Assembly (NCBI RefSeq): GCF_026625805.1
Contig: NZ_CP113064.1
Span: 3,388,657 to 3,452,656, forward strand
Length of the DNA stretch: 64,000 nt
From: Brevundimonas sp. SL130
Lineage (GTDB): Bacteria > Pseudomonadota > Alphaproteobacteria > Caulobacterales > Caulobacteraceae
Direction: 5' to 3'
In this document: positions 35,825 through 44,246 of the stretch, one piece after another
How positions within the stretch are numbered: position 1 is the first letter of the stretch
How the letters are laid out: every line of letters starts with the position of its first letter
Made by a program: the position numbers and the translations under genes
Notes under the pieces: generated by a model
What the model saw: the letters and a program-made list of their open reading frames with translations, nothing else
Database searches by the model: none
Told to the model about the DNA's origin: nothing

Positions 35825-38059
35825 TCAACTCGCGAGCTTGAAGTCGGGGCGGCCGGATTTGCGGCGCATGTCGGTGACGAGAACGTCCACATCCAGGATC
35901 AGGGCGACGCGACCATCACCCAGGATAGTCGCGGCGGCGACGCCCTCGACCTGCTGGTAGTTGGTCTCAAGGCTCTTGATGACGACCTGGCGCTGGCCCT
36001 GAATGGCGTCGAACAGCAAGGCCGCCTGCTGGCCGCCCTCGGTCTCGACCACCACGGCGACGCCCTCGGACGGGATAACCGGCGTGTCCCGGAAGCCCAT
36101 CGTCATGGCCACGTCGATCAAGGGCAGGAAACGCTCGCGGAAACGGATGACCGGATCGACACCCCCGACATAATGCAGGTCGCTCTCTTGCGGCGTCAGG
36201 CTTTCGACGATGGCCGGCAGCGGCGCGATCAGGATCTGGTCGGCGGCGGACACCACCATCCCGTCCAGCACCGCCAGAGTCAGCGGCAGACTGAGGGTGA
36301 AGGTCGAGCCCTTGCCGGGCACCGAACTGATCGAGATCCGGCCGCCCAGTGCCTGGATCGAGCGTTTGACCACATCCATGCCCACGCCGCGTCCCGAAAT
36401 ATCGGACACCACGGCCGCGGTGGAGAAGCCGGGCAGGAAGATCAGATTGTCGATCTGCTCATCGGTCAAGGCGGACTCCGCAGAGATCAGCCCCTTGTCG
36501 ATGGCGATCTTCTTGACCCGCTCGCGGTTGATGCCGCGACCGTCGTCGGAGATTTCGATGACGATCCGGCCCGAACGGTGCAGGGCGGCCAGGCGCACAG
36601 TGCCCTCGGCCGTCTTGCCGGCGGCGACCCGGTCCTCGGGCGTCTCCAGCCCGTGGTCGATGGCGTTGCGCAGCATGTGGGTGATGGGTTCGGCCAGGCG
36701 CTCGACCACGGTCTTGTCGACCTCGGTGTCCTCGCCCGCCGTGACCAGACGAACCTGTTTGGAGACCATGTCGGCGACTTCGCGAACCAGGCGCGGCATG
36801 CGCTGGAACACCGACTTCACCGGCTGGGCGCGAATGGCCATGACGCTGTCCTGAATCTCGCGCGTCAGCAGCTCGAGATCTTCCAGGCCCAGGGCGATGC
36901 CGGACGAACGGGCCAGGCCGCTTTCCAGGACGCGTTGCGACAGCATCGCCTGTTGGATCACCAGTTCGCCGACCACATTGATCAGGCGATCGACCCGATC
37001 CAGATCGACCCGGATGGTGACCGGCGCCGGGGCGACGGGCGCGGCGACCTGGGCCGGCGGGATCGCGGCCGGCGTGGGCGCCGGCGCCGCAGCGACGGGC
37101 GGAGGAGCGACAGGCGCGGGCGCTGGTTCGGGCGCTGCAGCGGGGGCCGCTGCGGCTACAGGCGGCGCGCCGGCAGCCTTGGCCAGAAGGGCGGCGACAT
37201 CCAGGTCATCGCTGGCCGGCAGCACTGCGGGCGGCTCTTCTTCAAATTCAAGCATCGGCGCGCCGCCCAACGGTGAAACTGTCAGATCGCAGTCGGCTTC
37301 AACAAAGTCGAAGACTTCACGAACGACCTTTTCCTCGACCCCAGCGGTCAAATCGATGGTCCAGGTCAGATAGCCTTCCTCGGCGACGAGGATGTCGAGC
37401 GCGGGCAGGCTGCTGTCGTCGACCGACACGGCGATGGGGCCCAGTCGCCCCAGCTCACGAAGCAGCAGGCCGGCCTCGTTAGCGCTGCCGTACATGCGGC
37501 TGTGAGGCTTGAACGAGACGCGCCAACCCGTCTGCGCCTCGGCGGCGGCAGCGGCCTCCGGCTCGGCCGGCGCACCCAGATCGGGCAGGGGCTCGTCCAG
37601 GGCCACGTCGAAGGCCATGGGCGTAAAGCCAAAATCGTCTTCGTTTTCCTCTTCCTCCGGCGGAGCCTCGCCGCCGTGGGTCAGAAGCTGAAGCTCATGA
37701 ACCAGGCCTGCGGACCGTTCCTCATCAACCGGAGGAACCAGACCTTGGGCCGCCTGGATATGGTCGGCCAGCACGTCAGAGGCGCGCAGCAGGGTCTTGA
37801 TCGTAACCGTGTCACAGGGTTTGCGGCCGGCCCGCAGCTCGTCCATCAAGGTTTCGAAAACGTGGGCGAAGCGAACCAGAGCCTCCAAGCCGAACGCACC
37901 GGCGCCGCCCTTCACCGAGTGGACGGCGCGGAAGACGGCATTGATGGTTTCAAGGTCGGTCTGACCCTGTTCCAGCAACATGAGCTTCGATTCCAGGTCC
38001 GCGAGCAGTTCGTCGCATTCCTGGAAGAAGGTGGCTTTAATGGCTTCGAAGGCGTCCAT
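35825..38059 (-). CDS. cheA: CheA chemotaxis histidine kinase
   Basis: The 744-residue kinase has the P1 phosphotransfer domain (His47 in FRAVHSVKGGAGAFG) and a CheY-binding P2-like region. An alanine/proline-rich linker (about residues 300-345), a dimerisation region, an ATPase domain (NAIDHGLETPEDR, DDGRGINRE, DISGRGVGMDVV) and a C-terminal CheW-like domain follow. It is the central kinase that phosphorylates the CheY proteins and CheB. The proline/alanine-rich linker is unusually long and low in complexity, but the frame is intact. Confidence 0.96.
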   Translation of the reverse strand: MDAFEAIKATFFQECDELLADLESKLMLLEQGQTDLETINAVFRAVHSVKGGAGAFGLEALVRFAHVFETLMDELRAGRKPCDTVTIKTLLRASDVLADHIQAAQGLVPPVDEERSAGLVHELQLLTHGGEAPPEEEENEDDFGFTPMAFDVALDEPLPDLGAPAEPEAAAAAEAQTGWRVSFKPHSRMYGSANEAGLLLRELGRLGPIAVSVDDSSLPALDILVAEEGYLTWTIDLTAGVEEKVVREVFDFVEADCDLTVSPLGGAPMLEFEEEPPAVLPASDDLDVAALLAKAAGAPPVAAAAPAAAPEPAPAPVAPPPVAAAPAPTPAAIPPAQVAAPVAPAPVTIRVDLDRVDRLINVVGELVIQQAMLSQRVLESGLARSSGIALGLEDLELLTREIQDSVMAIRAQPVKSVFQRMPRLVREVADMVSKQVRLVTAGEDTEVDKTVVERLAEPITHMLRNAIDHGLETPEDRVAAGKTAEGTVRLAALHRSGRIVIEISDDGRGINRERVKKIAIDKGLISAESALTDEQIDNLIFLPGFSTAAVVSDISGRGVGMDVVKRSIQALGGRISISSVPGKGSTFTLSLPLTLAVLDGMVVSAADQILIAPLPAIVESLTPQESDLHYVGGVDPVIRFRERFLPLIDVAMTMGFRDTPVIPSEGVAVVVETEGGQQAALLFDAIQGQRQVVIKSLETNYQQVEGVAAATILGDGRVALILDVDVLVTDMRRKSGRPDFKLAS

Positions 38060-38086
38060 GACGTGCAGCCTTACCGATCTCTTGGA

Positions 38087-38461
38087 TTAAGCCGCGACGC
38101 GGCGAACGGCGTCGACCAATTTGATGGGATCGAACGGCTTGACGATCCAGCCCGTAGCGCCGGCGGCGCGCGCGCGGGCCTTCTTCTCGGCGTCGCTCTC
38201 GGTCGTCAGCACCAGCACAGGTGTGACGCGATGGTTCGGATCGGCGCGCATGCCCTCGATGAAGCCGAAGCCGTCCATGCGCGGCATGTTGATGTCGGTG
38301 ATGACCACATCGATCGAGTCCGGGCCTTGAGCGGCCAGGGTCTCCAGACCGTCGATACCGTCGACGGCCTGGATCACGGTATAGCCCGCGTCCTCCAGCG
38401 CCATCAGCAGCATGTCGCGCATGGTGCGGGAATCATCGACGGTGAGCACTGTCTTTTTCAC
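38087..38461 (-). CDS. cheY: CheY response regulator
   Basis: A 124-residue single receiver domain: acidic VDDS, phosphoacceptor Asp56 (VVITDINMPRMDG), conserved Thr (VLVLTTE) and Lys (WIVKPFDP). It lies between cheX and cheA as in the Caulobacter operon and is the most conventional of the three CheY proteins here. It overlaps cheX by four bases. Confidence 0.93.
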   Translation of the reverse strand: MKKTVLTVDDSRTMRDMLLMALEDAGYTVIQAVDGIDGLETLAAQGPDSIDVVITDINMPRMDGFGFIEGMRADPNHRVTPVLVLTTESDAEKKARARAAGATGWIVKPFDPIKLVDAVRRVAA

Positions 38462-38745
38462 GCGGGCGTTCCTTCAATGAGGTCTTGAGCGTTGATTTCA
38501 GGCGCGCCGAAGGCGGCCCATTGTTCAGAAAAACCTTCAGACCGGGGTTCGATCGTCAGATCGACCCCGTCGGCGGCCCAGGTCTTGTGGGCCGACAACA
38601 GCACTTGCAGACAAAGGCCGCCCAAACGTTCGACGTTGGAGGCGTCAAGGGTGATCGCCTGTCCGCGTCGGGCCAGCAATTCGGCCTTCAGCGGCTCGGC
38701 CGCATTCATGTCCAGCACAGGCGCTAGAACGATGGCGTCGGTCAT
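38458..38745 (-). CDS. cheX: STAS-domain protein at the cheX position
   Basis: The 95-residue STAS domain (VLDMNAAEPLKAELLARRGQ, TLDASNVERLGGLCLQVLLS) sits between the receptor gene and cheY, where Caulobacter has its cheX. In regulated anti-sigma antagonists this loop carries a serine in a D-S-G type motif; here the loop reads RLGGL, so the phosphorylatable serine appears absent. It may act by binding rather than by phosphorylation. This cheX name is not equivalent to the CheX phosphatase of other phyla. Confidence 0.78.
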   Translation of the reverse strand: MTDAIVLAPVLDMNAAEPLKAELLARRGQAITLDASNVERLGGLCLQVLLSAHKTWAADGVDLTIEPRSEGFSEQWAAFGAPEINAQDLIEGTPA

Positions 38746-38819
38746 GAAAACTCTCCTCCCTCTGCCTCAGAGCCAAACATCGCACGGCGTTGGTAAATAT
38801 CGCTTGAAGAGAGAATCCA

Positions 38820-40772
38820 TCAGAACTCTTCCCAACCCTCGGCCTCCGCCTCGACCTTGGGCGCAGCGCCGCCACGCCCCACGGTCTTCAGCGCCTGGAT
38901 GACACGGCTGACCGGCTTGGCGGGCGCGGGCGCTTGCGAAGAGCGAGCGGGGGCAGAAGCCCGATGCGGCGCCGCAGCGTCTTGCGTACCGGCGCCGACC
39001 TTGAACTGGGCCACGGACGATTGCAGCGCCTCGGCCTCCTGGGCCAGCGAATGGCTGGCGGCGGTCGATTGCTCGACCATGGCGGCGTTTTGCTGCGTGA
39101 CCTGGTCCATCTGGTTCACGGCGGTGTTGACCTCGGCCAGGCCGATGGCCTGCTCCTGGGCCGAGGCGGCGATTTCCGACACCAGGCCGTCGATCTCGGC
39201 GACGCGGTCCACGATCCGTTGCAGGGCCTCGCCGGTCTGACCGACCAGTTTCACGCCCGATCCGACCTGGGCGGTCGAGGCCGAGATCAGGGTCTTGATC
39301 TCTTTCGCGGCTTCCGCCGAACGCTGGGCCAGGGCCCGCACTTCGGAGGCCACCACCGCGAAACCACGACCGGCTTCGCCTGCACGAGCGGCTTCAACGC
39401 CGGCGTTCAGGGCCAGCAGATTGGTCTGGAAGGCGATCTCGTCGATCACGCCGATGATCTGGTTGATCTGGCTGGACGACCCCTCGATGGCCTGCATGGC
39501 CGTGACGGCGTCGCGGACGATGACGCCCGAGGTTTCCGCATCGCCCTTGGCTGCCTGAACCACGTCCGAGGCCTGGCGGGCGCCCGAGGCGGTCTTGTTC
39601 ACCGTGGCGGTGATCTCGTCCAGAGCCGCCGCGGTTTCTTCCAGGCTGGCCGCCTGTTGTTCGGTGCGGCGCGACAGGTCGTCGGCGGCCTGAGAGATCT
39701 CGCTGGCGCCCGAGCGGATGCCCGCGACATTGCCCAGGACCACGCTCAGGGCCTGTTGCAGCTGGGTGATGGCGGCGTTGAAATCGGTCTTCAGCTGCTG
39801 CGAACGCGGCGACACCTCCACCGTGAACCTATGGGTCAGGTCGCCGTTGGACATGGCCGCCAGGCCCTCGGCCAGAGCGGTCAGGGCCACATGGTCTTCT
39901 TCGGCGATCCGCGCCTTCTCGGCCTCATTGGCCAGACGCTCCTGTTCGGACATGGAACGCGTGGCTGCAGCTTCCTGCTCGACGCGAACCTTGTCGACGG
40001 CCGCGTCGCGGAAGGCGACGATGGCCTGGGCCATCTTGCCGAACTCGTCCTTGCGGTCGGCGCCGACAATCTGAATGGCAGTGTCGCCCGCCATCAGTTT
40101 TTGCATATAGCCGATCATGCTGAAGGTCGGCCGCACGATGGAGCGTGTCGCGACCAGACCGGCGACAAGCGCCATCAGTATGGCCCCGGCCAAACCGATC
40201 ACCACACCCATCAAAGCATTGCGCGAGGCGGCGGCCTGCGCCTGACGCGCGGTCTCCAGGGCAGCGTCGTTTGTGGTCCTCAGCTCGTCGATGGCGGCTT
40301 CGACCGGCTCAATAAACTTGTCGGCGGTGCCGGTCTGACCGACCATCTGCTCCGCCTCGGCGAGACGCCCTTCGGCGATCAGGCCCTTACCGACCTGAAC
40401 AATATTCTCGTACCAGCCGTCGGCCGCTTGGATCGCCTTGTCGATCGGCGCCTGACGATCCGCCGGAATATCGGCGCGCATCTCTTCGAGCGCTGCCTTG
40501 AACTTGGCGCGGTGAGCATCCAGACGCTCGGTGTAATAGGGGTCCTCAGACAGCAGATAGCCTCGATAGGAGTTCTCCTGCTTGGAGAGGCGGAACTCTG
40601 CGACCGCAAGGCTGCGGTTCAGCTTGTTCTCCACACTTCTGGCTTCGTCGGCGTGCTGAACTGCGAACAGGTTCGTCACCACGACGGCGCCCATGACGGC
40701 GATCGCCGCGAGGACGATACCGAAAGCAAAGACGAGCTTGCGCCCCACCGGCATGTTTTCAATGAAGTTCAA
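38820..40772 (-). CDS. mcpA: McpA-like methyl-accepting chemotaxis protein
   Basis: The 650-residue receptor has a transmembrane helix at 12-33, a CHASE3-like helical periplasmic domain ([20 protein letters not shown]) and a second helix ([20 protein letters not shown]). A HAMP domain, a long cytoplasmic coiled coil with hairpin tip ([30 protein letters not shown]) and a C-terminal tail ending GWEEF follow. The last residues fit the W-x-x-F tether used by CheR/CheB. It is the first gene of the chemotaxis operon. A truncated paralogue of its sensor half lies just upstream. Confidence 0.94.
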   Translation of the reverse strand: MNFIENMPVGRKLVFAFGIVLAAIAVMGAVVVTNLFAVQHADEARSVENKLNRSLAVAEFRLSKQENSYRGYLLSEDPYYTERLDAHRAKFKAALEEMRADIPADRQAPIDKAIQAADGWYENIVQVGKGLIAEGRLAEAEQMVGQTGTADKFIEPVEAAIDELRTTNDAALETARQAQAAASRNALMGVVIGLAGAILMALVAGLVATRSIVRPTFSMIGYMQKLMAGDTAIQIVGADRKDEFGKMAQAIVAFRDAAVDKVRVEQEAAATRSMSEQERLANEAEKARIAEEDHVALTALAEGLAAMSNGDLTHRFTVEVSPRSQQLKTDFNAAITQLQQALSVVLGNVAGIRSGASEISQAADDLSRRTEQQAASLEETAAALDEITATVNKTASGARQASDVVQAAKGDAETSGVIVRDAVTAMQAIEGSSSQINQIIGVIDEIAFQTNLLALNAGVEAARAGEAGRGFAVVASEVRALAQRSAEAAKEIKTLISASTAQVGSGVKLVGQTGEALQRIVDRVAEIDGLVSEIAASAQEQAIGLAEVNTAVNQMDQVTQQNAAMVEQSTAASHSLAQEAEALQSSVAQFKVGAGTQDAAAPHRASAPARSSQAPAPAKPVSRVIQALKTVGRGGAAPKVEAEAEGWEEF

Positions 40773-41106
40773 CTTACTCTCCCAAGGTCTTTTGACGGAC
40801 CAGAACCAATCAGCACTGACAGTCCGAGCCCCCCTTCGAAGGCCCCCGCCGCCCTTTCCACCCCCGGCCCTTGCCTTGATCGCGCGCCTCAGAAACGGGC
40901 ACGAACCGGGAAACGCTAGGCGCCAAAAACGACCGGCGCCTGCCCAGCAAGAATGGAAGGATGATTAATAAGAATTCTGAACCGCAGCTTAGGTAGGAAT
41001 ACGTAAAGCCGTTGCGCATAGAGGAACATGAGGTCGTTCAATAGGATGCGGCCGTTTCGCCCGACCATGAACGGCGAGAAGGCCGCCGAACATCGGTGAT
41101 TTCGGC
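40773..41106. other. Upstream region of the chemotaxis operon
   Basis: This 334-base gap must contain the promoter of the chemotaxis operon. I see no clear sigma-factor site or terminator in it. Confidence 0.4.
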
Positions 41107-41808
41107 CTAGGGGGCCGCCTCGCTGGCCCTGAGCTTTTGCAGGAGACCGACCATGCCGAAGGTCGATCGCGCGAGGGTGCGGCTCATCGCAAGTCCCATC
41201 AGCAAGGCCATGAGGATCGCGCTGGCCAGACCACCGGTCAGCGTGATGACGGCGTTGCGCGACGCCTCAACCTGCGCCTGCCGCGAGGCCTCCAGCGCCA
41301 CTGCGTTTACCTCCTTCAGAGTATTGATCGCCCCTTCGACCGGCTCGACGTATCGGTCAGACACCCCGACTTGTCCCACCAGTTGTTCGGCTTCGACCAT
41401 GCGGCCTTGAGCGATCAGGGCCTGGCCCGCCAAGGCGACATTCAGGCGCCAGTCGTCGGCCGCCCGCAAAGCTTGGTCGATCGTGGCCTGGTGCTCTTGC
41501 GGCGTGTCGACGCGCGCTTCCTCAAGGGCTTTCTTGAACTCGGCGCGGTGGGTCTCCAGCCGCGCGATATAATAGGCCTCCGCCGACAGCAGGTGGCCGC
41601 GATAGGAATTTTCCTGCCGGGCGAAGCGGAATTCCGCCTCCACAAGCGCGCTATTCAAGCTTTCCTGGCGCGTCAGCGCCTCGCTGGCGCTCTTCAGCGC
41701 CAACAGATTCGTGACCATCAAGACGCCCATGACAACCAGTGCGCCGAGGGTCAGCGCCCAGGCCAGCGTCAATTGGCGGCCCGCCGTAAGATTTCCGATC
41801 AACTTCAC
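41107..41808 (-). CDS. Stand-alone chemoreceptor sensor domain (MCP without signalling part)
   Basis: Starting at a GTG with a strong GGGAGG ribosome site, the protein has 233 residues. It parallels the first part of the neighbouring McpA: two transmembrane helices around a CHASE3-like domain (EFRFARQENSYRGHLLSAEA; EQLVGQVGVSDRYVEPVEGA). It stops right after MVGLLQKLRASEAAP, just before the HAMP domain, with no kinase-controlling hairpin downstream. Either it is a truncated duplicate or it acts as a membrane sensor that mixes with McpA. The good ribosome site and intact frame speak against simple decay. Confidence 0.7.
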   Translation of the reverse strand: MKLIGNLTAGRQLTLAWALTLGALVVMGVLMVTNLLALKSASEALTRQESLNSALVEAEFRFARQENSYRGHLLSAEAYYIARLETHRAEFKKALEEARVDTPQEHQATIDQALRAADDWRLNVALAGQALIAQGRMVEAEQLVGQVGVSDRYVEPVEGAINTLKEVNAVALEASRQAQVEASRNAVITLTGGLASAILMALLMGLAMSRTLARSTFGMVGLLQKLRASEAAP

Positions 41809-42137
41809 GCCAATCCTCCCTTGGTCCACGAAGACAAGAATGCAGCTCGGAAAACAGGCTTCCAAGCCTGTGCTCGCGCCTCTTCACAAACCGTCATTCC
41901 ACGAAACGACAATGTGGAGCCGCCCCCTACGAAACCTGAACCGGAGGTTAAGTATGAACGCGTACGAAGGGTTGGCGCGACCACCGCCTCAGGCTGTGCT
42001 TTCCTGGGCAATCATTCGCCGCAACAGCGCCATTAGGGACAATATTGCTTTCCAGCGAAGCCCATGCCGGTATAGAAAATACGTCAGAAAAGCGGCGACG
42101 GTGCAGTTGAGATGATTTCGCAGCAGCGAGATCCCAC
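41809..42137. other. Divergent intergenic region
   Basis: About 330 bases separate the sensor fragment and the divergent histidine kinase gene. Short frames occur but none has family resemblance. Promoters for both neighbours are expected here; none was identified with confidence. Confidence 0.4.
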
Positions 42138-43580
42138 ATGAAGCGGGTGAGAGCAGATGCCTTTACTGAATTTGTAAGGGGTCGAAGCTGGCAACCTGCC
42201 GCCCCCCCCTCACGGAACGGCGTTTTTCTTGCTTGCGCCTGCGTATCGGTAGCAACAATCACCAAGGTCGCTTTGCAGGATATCGAGCACGTCCACTATA
42301 TGCCGCTGTTGGGAGCGGTCATGGCGACCGCCCTGCTGGGGAACCGCCCCGCCACCTTTCTCGCCATTGTGCTTTCGGTCGCCGCCGATCTCATGGTGAC
42401 GACGCGCATCAGTCTAGCGGGCGTGGCCGCCAACACCCTGCTGTTCGTCTTGATCGCCTCGGTCATGGCCGAAGTTTGTCATCGCCTGACGAGCAGAACG
42501 GCGCTGTTGCACAGCATATTGACGTCGGTCCCCGTGGTGACGCTGGACAGCGAGGGCCGCATTCTTCGCATCACGGCCCCCGCAGCCGATCTTCTCGGCG
42601 TCGCTCCAGCCAACGCCCTGAACCGGGACTTCCGCATCTTCGCGCCGGATTTCGGCGAGCGGACGCTCGGCGCCTTGCTGCAAGGCGACGCCCTTACGGC
42701 GCCCGCCGCTGGGTATTGGATGGCGCGCCGTCCCGACGGCGAAATCATTCCTCTGATCATCCATGCCAGCCTGTTGGCCCACAGCGTCGATCCGGAGCGT
42801 GTCGTCCTGTCCCTTGCGGATCAGAGACAGGCTCTGGCGGTCAATGACCGGATGCGGGAGTTGATGGGCCAGCTCAGCAGAAGTTGGCGGCTGAACTCGA
42901 TGGGCGAAATGGCGGCCACCCTGGCGCACGAATTGAACCAGCCGCTTACCGCCGCCACCGTCTATCTTCATGCCGGACAGACGGATATCGCCCGCGCGGG
43001 GCCAATCGGCGACAGCGCCGGCCGCGCCTTGGATCTGGCGAAGACCCAGCTGCTGCGCGCCGGGGACATCATTCGCCGCATGCGCGAACTGATCGCCACC
43101 GGCGGCCCACAGCTTACCGAGGAGCGAGTGTCGTCGATGATCGAGGACCTGCGGCCCTTGCTCGATCTGATTCGGCAGGACACCGGTGTCGTCATCCGCA
43201 TCGATGTGCACGACGCCAGCGATCGGGTTTTGGCCGACCGAATCCAGTTTCAACAGGCGATCGCCAACCTGGTCCGCAACGCTGTGGACGCCGTTTGCGG
43301 ACACCACGATGGGATGGTTTCGGTGACGGGACGCAGTCTGGCGAACCAGGGTTATGAAATTCGGGTCGAAGACAACGGTCCCGGCATAGCCGAAGACCAG
43401 ATGGACCGAATCTTCCAACCGATGATGACGACAAAGGCCGGTGGAATGGGGCTGGGCCTGTCCGTCACCCGCTCGATCGTCGAAAGCCATGACGCCGTCC
43501 TGACCGTAGGCCGAAGCCTGCTGGGCGGCGCCGCCTTTTCCTTCTGCCTATCCCCCGTCTCGGAGCTCGAAGCCGCATGA
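42138..43580 (+). CDS. Membrane PAS-domain sensor histidine kinase
   Basis: The 480-residue kinase has an N-terminal DUF4118/KdpD-like membrane region (YMPLLGAVMATALLGNRPAT, LSVAADLMVTTRISLAGVAA), then a PAS domain (SVPVVTLDSEGRILRITAPA). The HisKA box has His264 (MAATLAHELNQPLTAA), and the ATPase domain has N, G1 and G2 boxes (ANLVRNAVDAV, VEDNGPGIAEDQ, GMGLGLSVTRSIV). HELNQPL is typical of the FixL/DctB-type subfamily. The PAS domain shows no clear haem ligand, so an oxygen-sensing FixL function is not supported. It overlaps the FixJ-like regulator gene by four bases, so they form a pair. Confidence 0.85.
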   Translation: MKRVRADAFTEFVRGRSWQPAAPPSRNGVFLACACVSVATITKVALQDIEHVHYMPLLGAVMATALLGNRPATFLAIVLSVAADLMVTTRISLAGVAANTLLFVLIASVMAEVCHRLTSRTALLHSILTSVPVVTLDSEGRILRITAPAADLLGVAPANALNRDFRIFAPDFGERTLGALLQGDALTAPAAGYWMARRPDGEIIPLIIHASLLAHSVDPERVVLSLADQRQALAVNDRMRELMGQLSRSWRLNSMGEMAATLAHELNQPLTAATVYLHAGQTDIARAGPIGDSAGRALDLAKTQLLRAGDIIRRMRELIATGGPQLTEERVSSMIEDLRPLLDLIRQDTGVVIRIDVHDASDRVLADRIQFQQAIANLVRNAVDAVCGHHDGMVSVTGRSLANQGYEIRVEDNGPGIAEDQMDRIFQPMMTTKAGGMGLGLSVTRSIVESHDAVLTVGRSLLGGAAFSFCLSPVSELEAA

Positions 43581-44188
43581 CCGACCATTCCGTCTTCATC
43601 GTGGATGATGATCAAGCCATGCGAGACTCGCTGCTGCTGCTTTTGAGGGGCGAGGGCATCCGCGCCCGAGGCTTCGCCAGCGCCGCCCTTTTCCTCGAGG
43701 CCCTTCCCGACGAGAAGTCCGCCTGCGTCATCACAGACCTGCGGATGCCCCAGATCGAGGGGACCGAACTGATTCAACGCCTTCGGGTTCTGCGAGGCGA
43801 AAACTGGCCCATCATCGTCATCACCGGCCATGCCGATGTGCCCCTGGCGGTCCAGTTGATGAAGGCCGGCGTGATCGACTTCATCGAAAAGCCCTTTGAT
43901 CCGAACCGCATCCTCGAGGCGGTGCGGGGCTGCCTCTCGGTTCTTCAGCGCCACGGGGCCGAAAGCGAGGCGCGAGAGCAGACATGCGCCCGTCTGGCCA
44001 CCCTGACCCCGCGTGAACGCCAGGTGTTCGACGCCCTGATCGACGGGAAGTCGAACAAGGAAATCGCCCTGATCCTCGACATCAGCCCCCGCACCGTCGA
44101 GATTTTCAGGGCCAAGGTGATGCAGAAGATGCAGGCCACAAGCCTGTCCATGCTGGTCCGGCTGGGCCTGAGCGTCGCAGAGGCCTGA
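43577..44188 (+). CDS. FixJ-like response regulator
   Basis: A 203-residue two-domain regulator: a receiver with FIVDDDQAMRD, phosphoacceptor Asp54 (CVITDLRMPQIEG) and Lys in FIEKPFDP, then a LuxR-type DNA-binding domain (LTPRERQVFDALIDGKSNKEIALILDI). It belongs to the FixJ/TodT group and is co-translated with the preceding histidine kinase. Its targets are unknown. Length and motifs are normal. Confidence 0.9.
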   Translation: MTDHSVFIVDDDQAMRDSLLLLLRGEGIRARGFASAALFLEALPDEKSACVITDLRMPQIEGTELIQRLRVLRGENWPIIVITGHADVPLAVQLMKAGVIDFIEKPFDPNRILEAVRGCLSVLQRHGAESEAREQTCARLATLTPRERQVFDALIDGKSNKEIALILDISPRTVEIFRAKVMQKMQATSLSMLVRLGLSVAEA

Positions 44189-44246
44189 AACTTCGGCGTA
44201 AACGCCCCTTGAGCCGCCCGCCGATCGTCGCCACTTTACGCGGGTC

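Noticed and set aside
35399..37276. A 625-codon open frame on the plus strand opposite cheA and cheW
   Set aside because: It is exactly antisense to cheA and cheW, is rich in Asp, His, Arg and Gln as expected for the complement of a GC-rich gene, and has no family resemblance.
38934..40919. A 661-codon open frame on the plus strand opposite mcpA
   Set aside because: It mirrors the receptor gene and has the same low-complexity antisense composition; no ribosome site or domain.
42138..43580. FixL oxygen sensor
   Set aside because: The kinase is of the same subfamily and pairs with a FixJ-like regulator, but the PAS domain does not show a clear haem-binding histidine and no nitrogen-fixation or microaerobic genes are nearby.
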